Of a DNA stretch of 64,000 bases, positions 24,176 through 33,539 are shown piece after piece. The position numbers and the translations under genes are program-made. Numbering within the stretch: the first letter of the stretch is position 1; each line of letters begins with the position of its first letter. The notes under the pieces were generated by a model. That model ran no database searches. It saw only the letters and a program-made list of their open reading frames with translations, and had not been told where the DNA came from. Source of the DNA: Gentiana macrophylla (taxonomy: Eukaryota > Streptophyta > Magnoliopsida > Gentianales > Gentianaceae); assembly GCA_026214975.1 (NCBI GenBank), contig CM047814.1, positions 23,538,558-23,602,557 of the forward strand. The letters run 5' to 3'.

Positions 24176-26981
24176 GACGAAGACGAGGTCCGTAAAAAAG
24201 CGTGAACCTTTGCAGATGAAGGTACCGCAGTGGATCGAGGTGGTGCTGAAGCCCAGCCAAAAAAGGTTCTAGGATATCAAAGAACTCGGAAACGGAAAAA
24301 GAAGATACAAGCCGAGATTGCACAAGAAGATCAGCCAACTGAGGCATCATTAGGAGAGACAGTTGAGAGGGTAGAGGCCACCACTGAGGCTGCTGCAGAT
24401 TCTAGTGTTCGGGCCACCACTGAGTCAGCTAAGACACAATCGGAGTGCACCTCCTCACCTGGGTGATTGAGGCAGTGTTGATTCCAATGTCGGGGCCACC
24501 ACTGAGTCAGTGGAGACACAATCGGGAGTGCAGCCTCATTCTGGGACAGTTGAGCCAGTTTTGGATTCCAGTACTGTTTGGGCCACCACTAAGTCAGTGG
24601 AGATGGAGACACAATCGGGATTGCAGCCTCCTTCTGGCACAGTTGAGCCAGTTGTTGATTCCAGTGTTGGGGCCACCACTGAGTCAGCTGAGACACAATC
24701 GGGAGTGCAGTCTCCTTCTGTGACAGTTGAGACAGGTGTTGATTCCAATGTCGGGGCCACCATTGAGTCAGTGGAGACATAATCGGGAGTGCAGCCTCCT
24801 TCTGGCATAGTTGATTCCAGTGTTGGGGCCACCACTGAGTCGGTAGAGATGGAGACACAATCGGGAGTGCAGCCTCCTTCTGGGACAGTTGATCCAGTTG
24901 CAGATTCTAGTATTACTGGTGCCATTACAGAACAGAGAGCCAATCCAGCCGGGGCCACTATAGGTGAGGCATCAGGTAATGCTGGTGCAAGTATAGGACA
25001 GACATCCGGAAGTGCCGGGGCACCGACAGAGGCAGAAGCAGCTGAGTGTTTACAATATGACAGTGATGATGGTGTGGTGGTAGACTGATGTTCTATTGGG
25101 GAAGGATTGGAAGGAGCATGTTGGTTACGCGTTGTTGAATAAGAATGTATGTTTTTTTAGGTTTTATAATCTTATTACATATTTGTGAACTTATATTTTT
25201 TTTCACATATCTAACTTTATATATAAACTCATTTGAACAGGACCGGGGTATAATTGGATGTAAGCAGTACACATCTTCCTTGAAGCTATGGAAGATTGAT
25301 GCAGAATGTGACGAATTCAAGGCAAGGCTGAGAGCTAACCCATTGTACAATCTGGTACAATCTTCATATAGCCAAGCGAATCGTGTGGTAGTTAGTGCTT
25401 TTGTTGAGAGGTGGAATCCAGTAACAAACACTTTCCATTTGCCAATCGGTGAGATGACGATCACATTAGACGATGTCCGATATATCACAGGATTACCGGT
25501 TGATGGAATGGTCGTGAACTATGAATTTGCAAAAGAGGACAACCCAGTTACATTAGTTCGCGAGCTGTTAGGGATTCGAACAGCAGACGTGACAAAGGAG
25601 TTAGAACGTGTTAGTGGACTACGAGTGTCCAAAAGTTGCCTAAAGAACAGTCTTGCAGGTAAATGCGGTGTAAGAAGCAATCAGGGTAAGGCATCGAGTT
25701 CCGGTCAGACTGCGTCGATAGTTACTGTGGATCAAGCTGTGCGCGGATATCTGTTGTATCTTCTTACATGTACTTTGATGCAAGACCGTAGTGGGGATAA
25801 GATAAACATTAAATACCTTCATTTTCTACGGGATCTGGATAAGGTTGGTGATTGGGCTTGGGGTGCTGCCACACTGGCAAATCTTTACCGACAGCTATCG
25901 AAGGCCACTAGGAACAGTATTGTTGGAATTTCTGGATACCTAACATTGCTGGAGGTAACACTTGTTTTTTACATTTTTGTTTTTGTTTTTAGTGTTTATG
26001 TTTGAATGCTTATAGAAATATGTTGTAATATGTGTTTTGCAGGCATGGGTGTACGGACATTTTCCTTCATTGCGACCTCCACCAAACACGAAATTCATTG
26101 AAGGGGAGATGGTACGGACATTAAAGTGGAAACATGTTACGGGAATTAATGACAATGTGGCATTGTCATCGTTAAGGCATACAAGAGAGGACTTGGACTT
26201 GATGGAGGCCCGAGAAGTAAGTTAACTAAATTTATCTTATAGGTTGTAACTTGTCTGGTTCTGTTCAACTTACATTATCTTCTATTTTGTAGGTTGTTTG
26301 GGATGCTTATCGGCAATTCAGAACGGTGCTTGAGAATGACGTATGTTGGTTCTATGGGTGCATAAGGACATTGGACATTGAAGAGGTGTAGCATCCAAAC
26401 CGTGTCGTTCGTCAATTTGGCCATATTCAAGCTATCCCCCAGTCACCAATTCCTCCAAAGGCATCGAATCGAAGCGGGAAGGCGAAACAGTACAATGTCA
26501 CTCATGAATCACATGACGATGACTTTATCCATTTTGCAAATCATCTAGTCAATAAGGAACAAATGATGGGAAAAGCCAGGTTTGATTGAGAATGCACGTC
26601 TGAGTACATGACTTGGTATCGAGGTGTTTCCGTGCGTCGTTTGACCGGTGTCAGCAAAAGAAAGCAACGAGATTCAAGAGAGGTAATTGAATATATAATC
26701 TATTTTGTGTTTCCTTTTTCAATTTAATGAACGTTTTTATGTTTAACATGTAGGAGGATGAATGCAAGGGTAGAGTGATTGATGCGGTACGAGATGCGAT
26801 TGGAAATGCTTCTAAAAAAACCAAAAATGATTTAGTGAAAGCGCTTCAGATGGCAGAAGAGTTTCTGACTACAGGTGCATGTACAAAAGATGTTGAAGAT
26901 GACGGTGTCGAAGCCGAAGAATCTAGTCAGATACAAGCTCAAAGACCAAAGAAGCGTTCGAGGACCGCGAAAAAGACTTAG
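24176..26981 (+). pseudogene. Plant-mobile-domain (PMD) gene, broken
   Basis: Homologous to the PMD proteins of plant transposons and of the host MAIN/MAIL family. Likely exons are 24176-25146, 25241-25954, 26043-26216, 26293-26682 and 26754-26981, with GT-AG junctions in phase 0 for the first three introns. The N-terminus (MTKTRSVKKR) leads to a basic patch and a Thr/Glu/Ser-rich repeat region. The PMD core follows: 'LLGKDWKEHVGYALLNKN', 'NRVVVSAFVERWNPVTNTFH', 'MTITLDDVRYITGLPVDG', 'LRDLDKVGDWAWGAATLANL' and 'AWVYGHFPSLRPP'. The C-terminus is basic (PKKRSRTAKKT). Damage: shifts near 24205, 24470 and 25086, and in-frame stops at 24780 (TAA), 26389 (TAG) and 26587 (TGA, where relatives have Trp). 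The role of PMD in transposition is unknown; host PMD proteins act in silencing and genome stability. Confidence 0.85.
24370..24910 (+). repeat. Coding minisatellite in PMD exon 1
   Basis: GGCCACCACTGAGTCA-type words recur near 24374, 24411, 24492, 24580, 24669, 24754 and 24825, mostly 70-90 bases apart. In the working frames they encode repeats of 'ATTESVETQSGVQPPSGTVE' type. The frame changes near 24470, so copies gained or lost bases after duplication. Confidence 0.85.
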
Positions 26982-27255
26982 TTGTCTTATAACATTGACA
27001 CATTTATAACTGTGACACGTTTATTACTTTGATAAGTTTAATGTTTGGGTTGTTTAAATTGGTGTTTAGATTTAGTATTTGGATTTGGTAGACTACATTG
27101 ACTTTGGTTTAGATTTGTACTATTTAGATTTGGATTTGGTATTATACTTGTCATTTGGAGTTGGATTTGGTATTTCCATTAAAGTTTCCCAAAATACATT
27201 AAACTAGTTCAACATATAGCATTTGAATTTACAAAACCGTGTTCCAATGACTCTC
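26982..27255. other. AT-rich spacer 3' of the PMD gene
   Basis: Short direct repeats of TTAGATTTGGTATT-like words. A block near 27180-27245 (AAAGTTTCCCAAAATACATT) is repeated at 27776-27840, outside the dyad array, giving the convergent genes similar 3' flanks. Confidence 0.6.
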
Positions 27256-27610
27256 TTACCAAAAAAAACTCAGATCGACACCCCCACCGGTATTGGTATG
27301 TGGGTAGGAACGCCAGCCGTGCTGACGTTTTAGTGAACAGAAGTTTAGCTTAAATGTTGGTTCTATGAACAAAAACGCCAACATGGCTGGCGTTATTAGA
27401 GACACAGCAACGTCAACCAGGGTGACGTTTATAGAACAAAAAATATCAAATTTAAAGGGCTCTCTGTACCAAAAAAAACTCAAAGCGACACTACCACCGG
27501 CGTTGGTATGTTGGTAGGAACGCCAGCAGTGCTGACGTTTTAGTGAACAGAAGCTTAGCTTAAATGTTGGTGTATGATGCTCAAAACGCCATCTCAACTG
27601 GCATTGGTAT
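27256..27610. repeat. Middle dyad array with ~212-bp direct duplication
   Basis: Lies between the convergent gene ends. One clean AACGTCA-N7-TGACGTT unit (about 27409) and variants AACGCCA-N7-TGACGTT (27310, 27520) and AACGCCA-N7-TGGCGTT (about 27375). The segment GGTAGGAACGCCAGC through TTAGCTTAAATGTTGG occurs twice, about 212 bp apart. Confidence 0.85.
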
Positions 27611-27855
27611 TAAGTTAAGACCCAACAAATACAATTCGATACACATTCAACGGGGAACCAAAAACTAGTTAAAAGCGAATTCAAACCAATTCAATGGGGA
27701 ATGAAATAGCAATTAAAAACCAATTCAAATACCAAAAGCCAAAAATCCAAATCACATACGACCACAAAATACATTAAAGTTTCCCAAAATACATTAAACT
27801 AGTTTAACATATAGAATTTGAATTTACAAAACCGTGTTCCATCCTACACCCCCGC

Positions 27856-30800
27856 TCAGTCAGATAGATTGTCCAAATCAATATGATCCCCCATCCAATG
27901 ATCCTTGACCACATCATGCCATAAATCGATCCTATGTTGATATTTCTCATACCATTCATTTGCTTCCAACATCCGAGCCTTATGCCAACTTACGCTCACT
28001 CTAGGAAGTGGACAAGTATCTTTCATAAACAAACGAACAAAATGGATACCCTTGCACAACCCCATCCATATATGGCGAGCGGACCAAACTGAAGATTTTT
28101 TCTTACTAGGAAAGAATGTTTGGTTTCCATGCGAGACAAATAATATGCTTGCGGACACACCATATGCATTGTACACAACCCAACCAAGGTGACTGTCAAA
28201 ATACTTTTCCACTCCGCATGGTCCTTTTTCATGACAAACACAATCCATGCATTTTTCGTAGATCCATTTTTGTCCGCCAAATAATGCAATATAATGATCC
28301 CTGTCCGTCATCAATTCATAATGCAGTGCTGTCCTCACCAATGGCCAGTTGTTTTCTGTAAGACCTATTGCATGTGCTATTACTCTAAACCCGCAATTTC
28401 CATCACCCTCTACATCAGCCATAGACGTAATGTGCTCATGAACATTTGGTGGAAACTCTTTAAGATACCTGTTTCCAACGGTAGAAGATACATTACACTC
28501 AAACTTTGGAACCTTTGGTATTCTACCTTTGGATGCCGCTCGAGTCATTGGGGTTTTTTTCTTTTTGACATTAGAAGCACCTTGAGATGCAGGTGGAGTT
28601 GGGGTGGAAGAAACACCTTCAGGCGCTATCACGGCATTCGCACTCGATAATTCTTTCTCAACGTGGTCAAACTTGCTCATCTCTCTCTTAGTTGAGGAGT
28701 CCTCAACTAACTTTCTCTTGTTTCCGGAACCCTTAGGGCGGCCACGACCAGTGGTTTTTGTTTTTGGATCTTAGAAAACCGTATTAACCGGTTGACAAAT
28801 GTCACGTATCTTCACGATCAACCGTTGTCTCTCCCAAACATCTGCCATCTTCATTTTTTCTTCTAAGGCATTCAGAACTGGCACATACTCTAACTCGGAT
28901 TCATTTGGAGGTGGCCATTTGATATCTAGGGTCTTCCAATGAATATCGATCGCTGATAAAAGGATGCATCCTGGCTTCTTCTTAAATCTAGCCATCTCAT
29001 GTCTACCTGGCAATCCATGTGTCTTTCGAATAGTACATCGGCACTCCTTATTCAACGCATCGCTATCATTGGTTTTTTCCAACTCATCATACAACAAGCC
29101 CAATGCGTATATGGATACACGATGTTTAAGCTCTTTAAACAACACAACATCTTTAAATTTTTTTGGCTCTATGAAAAGAGACGTCTCGAATGACTTTTTG
29201 ATGTTTTTGATCTCTTAATCGATCAAGCAAAGGCCGGCTTCCCTCTCTGCAACCAAGTCCCCAAGCCCAGTTTTTAGCCAGTTTTTAAATACTGAATGCA
29301 TTCCCTCGACTCTCGAGGTTGATGTGTTTCCCAGATGAAAAACAGAGTTGGTCCATGTGGAGACGAATGCCTCCTTATGTGCGTTCAACCATGTACAAGA
29401 TACATAACTCATGGCGTCTTCACTACAAATCTTCTTACACTCTTCCAATCTCTCATTCAACTCATCTTCTGATTCTGATTTAACAACCTTTGTCCAAGCA
29501 GTCATCAAATCTTGCCAAACTTCGCTCGTAGTCTTCGTCTTCAGATTCGCCACAAGACCTTTCTCTATATGCCACCTGCATATCAAGTTCTTTGCTTTTG
29601 GATAAACCACCCGTAAAGCGTTCATTAATGCTTCTTCTCTATCTGTCACGATACAACATGTTTGATCACTTTTCTCACCAATTTCTTTCCGAAGCATAGT
29701 CAAAGCCCACGTGTAGTTCTCTTCCCTCTCCAAACAAAGTAGAGCAAATCCAATCGAAAATGTCATATCCGTACACGTAACACCAACAATTTGCAAGAGG
29801 GGCATCTTATACTTGTTCGTCTTGTATGTACAATCCATAAGCATCACAGTAGGAAAGCACCTTGCAAGGGACAAGCTTTCATTAAAGGACCAAAAAACAT
29901 CATTCACTACATTTCCTTCATCATGCCTACATTCCACGAATGATGTGTTCTTATCTGCCAAATTGAAAACCTCTTGCATCACTGTACGGCCCTCTCGTGC
30001 CTTCTTTTTTTATCTTAGCACGAACATTGTAGATCGCCTTTGATGACGTACAGTTCTTCTTATCACCCTTTCTCAACATACGTAGTATATGTTTAGGCAA
30101 AATACCGTTGCGAGTCATTGTTGCAACAAAATCAACTTGTTCTCTATCAATCCGGCCGAGGTATGCATGACCCTCCTCATACTTGAATAACTTGTGATTA
30201 TGTACACCATTCAATACTCTAACGCTCCACACCTCCCTAAAGTTATCCTTCAAGGTTTTCAATAGAAACGGACAACCGCATTTCTTTGTAGACGATTCTC
30301 TTGGCTTATTTTTCCGGTACCGCCAACCTTTTTCTCGTATTTTCCTCCTTTCAAATGATCTCTTGGCAATCCACCCCTCTCACATTGGAATAAAATGAAA
30401 TGTGTCCGCTTTCCGGTCATGTGGGATCTCTTTTTCACAATCACAACGCCATTCTCTCTTGCCAATGCCTTCAGGTGTTTGGTGACGGCTTCATGTGAAT
30501 CAAATACCTATGAATAATATATGAATGTAATGAATACCAAGTCAAGTTTAAAAATCACATACATTTAAATAGTATAAGTTTTAGAGACTTACTTGATCAG
30601 TTGTAAAAATTGAAGTCAAATCGACTTTCAGGTGGGTCATCCATTATTGCGAGTGTGGTATCTCGAACATTCTGAAGATTTTCTTGATCTTCTTCAATCA
30701 TTTCATCAACCAAAAACTGCAAGGAAACGTATATTTGTCATAGTCAATTGGATGAGAATAAGAAAATAACATATCCATTTAATAGTTTCTCACCTTCAAA

Positions 30801-31626
30801 TACTCCTCCTCGTCGTCTAGTACTGGCCCCTCATCATTGATTTTGTCATGATTTGCGTCATTACATTGTTTCTATGGATTCAATAGTAATAAAACCAAGT
30901 AAAACACATGTTGGCAAAATGAAAAAATACAGATCCACAACGTCAGTGTGTCTGACGTTGGGTTGGCAAAATCAACGTCGTTGTGATTGACGTTGTAAAG
31001 GAAGCCTTTTGCAGTTAAGAGTCAAACAAAACGTTGTCAGTATTGACGTTGAAATGGCCAGATAAACGTCAGGGAGGCTGACGTTAAAAAGAAATATGTT
31101 TAAAAGTTGATTGGCAACAAAAACTTCAGCCAGTGTGACGTTGTAGTGGCCAAAGGAGCGTCGGCAAGGATAACGTTTTGGACATGCATATACATCTTCT
31201 CTGGTGTTGTAAACGTCAACCATGGTGACGTTAGTACTGCCTTACGGTCGACAGTATGGCTGATGTCCCAGAAACTTGCCATTGACGCTGTGAAACGTAA
31301 AAGAACGCCGGGAGAAGCCCTAGGGGTGATCGGAAATGGCGAAATAACACTATTTTCTTCCATATATGACCTCTAAACATGATAATATGTATGTAGGAAG
31401 ATTACCCATTAACTTAAATCACACATTGAACATAAAAAATGAAATTTTGAATCAAGAAATTACCATATTTGAGGAATTCATCTTCTTCTTCTTGGCTTGA
31501 AAATGGTATATCTTCAAGTGAGATTGCTACATCTTCTATATCACAATGCATTTGTTGTTCATTGTTATGAATTGATTCAAAATGTTGACTTTCAAAATTT
31601 GAATTGGGAGATGATGAAGGTTCCAT
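27856..31626 (-). pseudogene. MULE transposase fused to OTU cysteine protease
   Basis: Likely exons on the minus strand: 31626-31464 (ATG, acidic), 30871-30794, 30716-30593, then 30507-27856. Order of domains: FAR1-like DNA binding ('KKCGCPFLLK', 'VLNGVHNHKL'), MULE transposase with apparent DDE residues in 'MDCTYKTNKYKMP', 'VTDREEALMNAL' and 'SRVEGMHSVFKNWL' plus the CRWHI motif, an AT-hook-like GRGRPKGS, and an OTU domain with DGNC (27856-28680) and a downstream IHFVRLF histidine. The whole 3' part is one frame broken only by TAA codons at 29215-29217 and in front of 'DPKTKTTGRGRPKGS' (about 28771). Frameshifts lie near 30355 (FAR1 part), 30010 (an A-run) and in the third exon. The architecture matches plant transposon proteins sometimes misannotated as 'PKS-NRPS hybrid synthetase CHEB-like'. 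OTU proteases cleave ubiquitin chains; their benefit to a MULE is not established. Confidence 0.85.
30937..31320. repeat. Right dyad array, in transposase intron 1
   Basis: Units near 30939, 30973, 31030, 31063, 31121, 31157 and 31211, at alternating short and long spacing as in the left array. Best copies are AACGTCA-GTGTGTC-TGACGTT and AACGTCA-ACCATGG-TGACGTT. It lies wholly between exon 1 (31464) and exon 2 (30871). Confidence 0.88.
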
Positions 31627-31794
31627 GGATGTAAAGGGGAGGAAGATGATGAAGTGAAGAAGTGAAGAAGTGAAGAAGTGAAGAAGTGATGAAGATGATG
31701 AAATGTTTTATGTTTAAGGTTTTAATTGAATAGAAGGATAAAATTGTTTATTTAGGTTTTATGAGGACTTGTTTATAATTTCAAAAATATGTGG

Positions 31795-31937
31795 TGTAGG
31801 TAGTAATTTTTTTATTAATTGTGTAGTGTGAGAAGTATAAAAATAATCAAAATAATCTTGTGGTGCCAAAAGTAAAATTTTGTGGTACAAGTAGTAAGTG
31901 TGTGCAAGTAGTAAATAGGGGGTGCCAATAGAACCCC
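31795..31937 (-). repeat. Right MULE terminal inverted repeat
   Basis: Inverted relative to 22638-22745. It ends ...TGCCAATAGAACCCC. Additional ACTACTTGTACCAC-like words repeat inside, making the right TIR longer than the left. Confidence 0.8.
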
Positions 31938-31993
31938 TAATTCAATTGCATCTCTAGTTTTGAATAAGTTTGTCTATTTTGCCAAAAAAAAAA

Positions 31994-32154
31994 GAGCAAT
32001 GATAATGACACAATTAAATTGACACAACGGATGACGCAATATAATCTCTGACCTTTGATTTTGATGAGTCTCAGGTTGTTGTAATGTAAACTCATCAAAA
32101 TCAAGAGATTGTATCACATGTTGTATTAATTTGGTTGTGTCATTATCGTTACTC
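31994..32154. mobile_element. Foldback MITE (~160 bp)
   Basis: Left GAGCAATGATAATGACACAA and right, in reverse complement, GAGTAACGATAATGACACAA. Pairing continues inward through AATC-AAAATCAAGAGATTGTATC-type segments, so almost the whole element can fold on itself. The target duplication is not clear, so I do not assign a superfamily. Confidence 0.65.
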
Positions 32155-32594
32155 TTGCAATATATATATTTTTTTTTGAAGTTGCATTAAATTTTGAAAG
32201 CACCGGGAAAAGTTATGATTATTAATATAATAATAAAAAAAGGTATAATTACTTGTAGTTACTCTTGTAGTTTAATTTCTCAAAAAAATACAACGAAAAT
32301 TTTATCATTGTCTAGCCATAGATACGACATAGTGGATCAGATCCAATCAAATTTTGATGACATGTATCCCTTCTTTGTGATTTTTTTCCTCAAATAAAAT
32401 AAAATGTTTTATAATAAAAATAATAAATTATAATAATAACTAAATTATTTTACTCATAAAAAAAAACTATTTTACTCACTGGTTCATTGCGGACTTGTCG
32501 ATGTGTTGCAGGCCAAGTGAATATAATGTGATGAAGAAGGTTAGTGTTTAAGGAGATATGACATTTGCATTAGTAGTATTTAACATTCATACTA

Positions 32595-33072
32595 CCTCCG
32601 TCCCATGAAGAATGTCCATATTTTGAAAATAAATCGTTCCATAAAAAATGTTAATATAAAGTATCAATGCATCATTTAATGCATATTATCCAAACATACA
32701 TCCAGTGGCGGATCCACGTGCCCCAGGGGTGGGTCACGTGACCCCACTGGATTTTATAAAAAAAAAGAAAAAAAAAATAATATTAAAACTATGTAGTTTT
32801 GTTGTTAAAAAGTGTTGTTTTGTCGATAAAAATTGATGTTTTAGACTCCGGTGACCCCACTGGAATTTTTTTTGGATAAAAGATGTAGTTTTAGACTCCG
32901 GTGACACCACTGAAATAAATTCCTGGATCCGCCAGTGCATACATCTATCATCATTTATTATTTGTATATACTTTTCATATTCTAAAACAAGTATTTATTA
33001 TAAAGTAGAGGTATATGTGTCAATTAATATTTAAAATACAACACATTAAGGACACTTTTTGTGGGACGGAGG
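32595..33072. mobile_element. Stowaway MITE interrupted by a hAT MITE
   Basis: TA-flanked, with CCTCCGTCCCATGAAG at the left and, in reverse complement, CCTCCGTCCCACAAAA at the right. Without the nested hAT MITE (32703-32937 plus its duplication) the element is about 235 bp, a normal Stowaway size. Confidence 0.85.
32703..32937. mobile_element. hAT MITE nested in Stowaway, perfect 8-bp TSD
   Basis: 235 bp. Left CAGTGGCGGATCCACG, right in reverse complement CACTGGCGGATCCAGG. The 8-mer CATACATC occurs exactly on both sides (32695-32702, 32938-32945). Its interior (GACTCCGGTGACCCCACTGG, TGTAGTTTTGTTGTTAAAA) matches the element at 41497 in reverse orientation. Confidence 0.92.
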
Positions 33073-33119
33073 TAGTACTATGGAGGGGAAAAACAATTTA
33101 CCCCTAAAACTATATATCG

Positions 33120-33307
33120 TGTAAAAGTAAAAGTGGGAAAAATCAGATCTCATTCCATTAGATAATCCCTTTATATAGGGTCACGGTTACAATGTGAACA
33201 CAGATTACATTGATGGCAATAAATACCGATTGACCGCTACATAATAACCGAAAGATAATCGTCATTGGCTTTGATGAAGGCGCACATAATAGTATTTTCC
33301 TTCAACA
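33120..33307 (-). repeat. 3' LTR of copia element
   Basis: 188 bp, TGTAAAAG...TTCAACA as written on the plus strand, with target duplication TATCG at 33115-33119. Confidence 0.93.
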
Positions 33308-33539
33308 CTCCCCTTGTGCCAAGTCAAAGCGAAATGGTGCATGGATCGTTGCCTCGTTAAAAACCTTGCCAAGTAACAAAACCCGCCGACAAAAATAAAA
33401 CTTGGTCAAAGGAAAAAAGCACAACGCACCTTTAATCTTTAAGGATAACATGTGTGTATTAGACTCCCGAGGTTCTATATCTCCCCCGATCCTTACACCG
33501 ATCAAGGAAGCTTTGAAAGCCTTCGCATTCCTATATTTT

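Larger units (their letters stand above)
22638..31937. mobile_element. Mutator-like element with PMD and transposase-OTU genes
   Basis: The ends are inverted: both start GGGGTTCTATTGGCA, then share TTTACTACTTGCAC and, further in, TTACTACCTACAC(A/C)ACAT. TIR similarity therefore reaches at least about 100 bases. Flanks are TAATTTAA (22630-22637) and TAATTCAA (31938-31945), an 8-bp duplication with one mismatch (MULEs usually give 8-11, mostly 9). The element contains a plus-strand plant-mobile-domain gene and a convergent minus-strand MULE transposase gene ending in an OTU domain. Both carry nonsense and frameshift mutations, so this copy is not autonomous now. All three non-coding spaces carry the same dyad array. 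Confidence 0.85.

Noticed and set aside
24536..24958. 140-codon minus-strand frame
   Set aside because: Mirror image of the PMD coding minisatellite; the repeat keeps several frames open at once.
28116..28650. Plus-strand frames opposite the OTU domain
   Set aside because: Antisense shadows of the conserved OTU reading frame.
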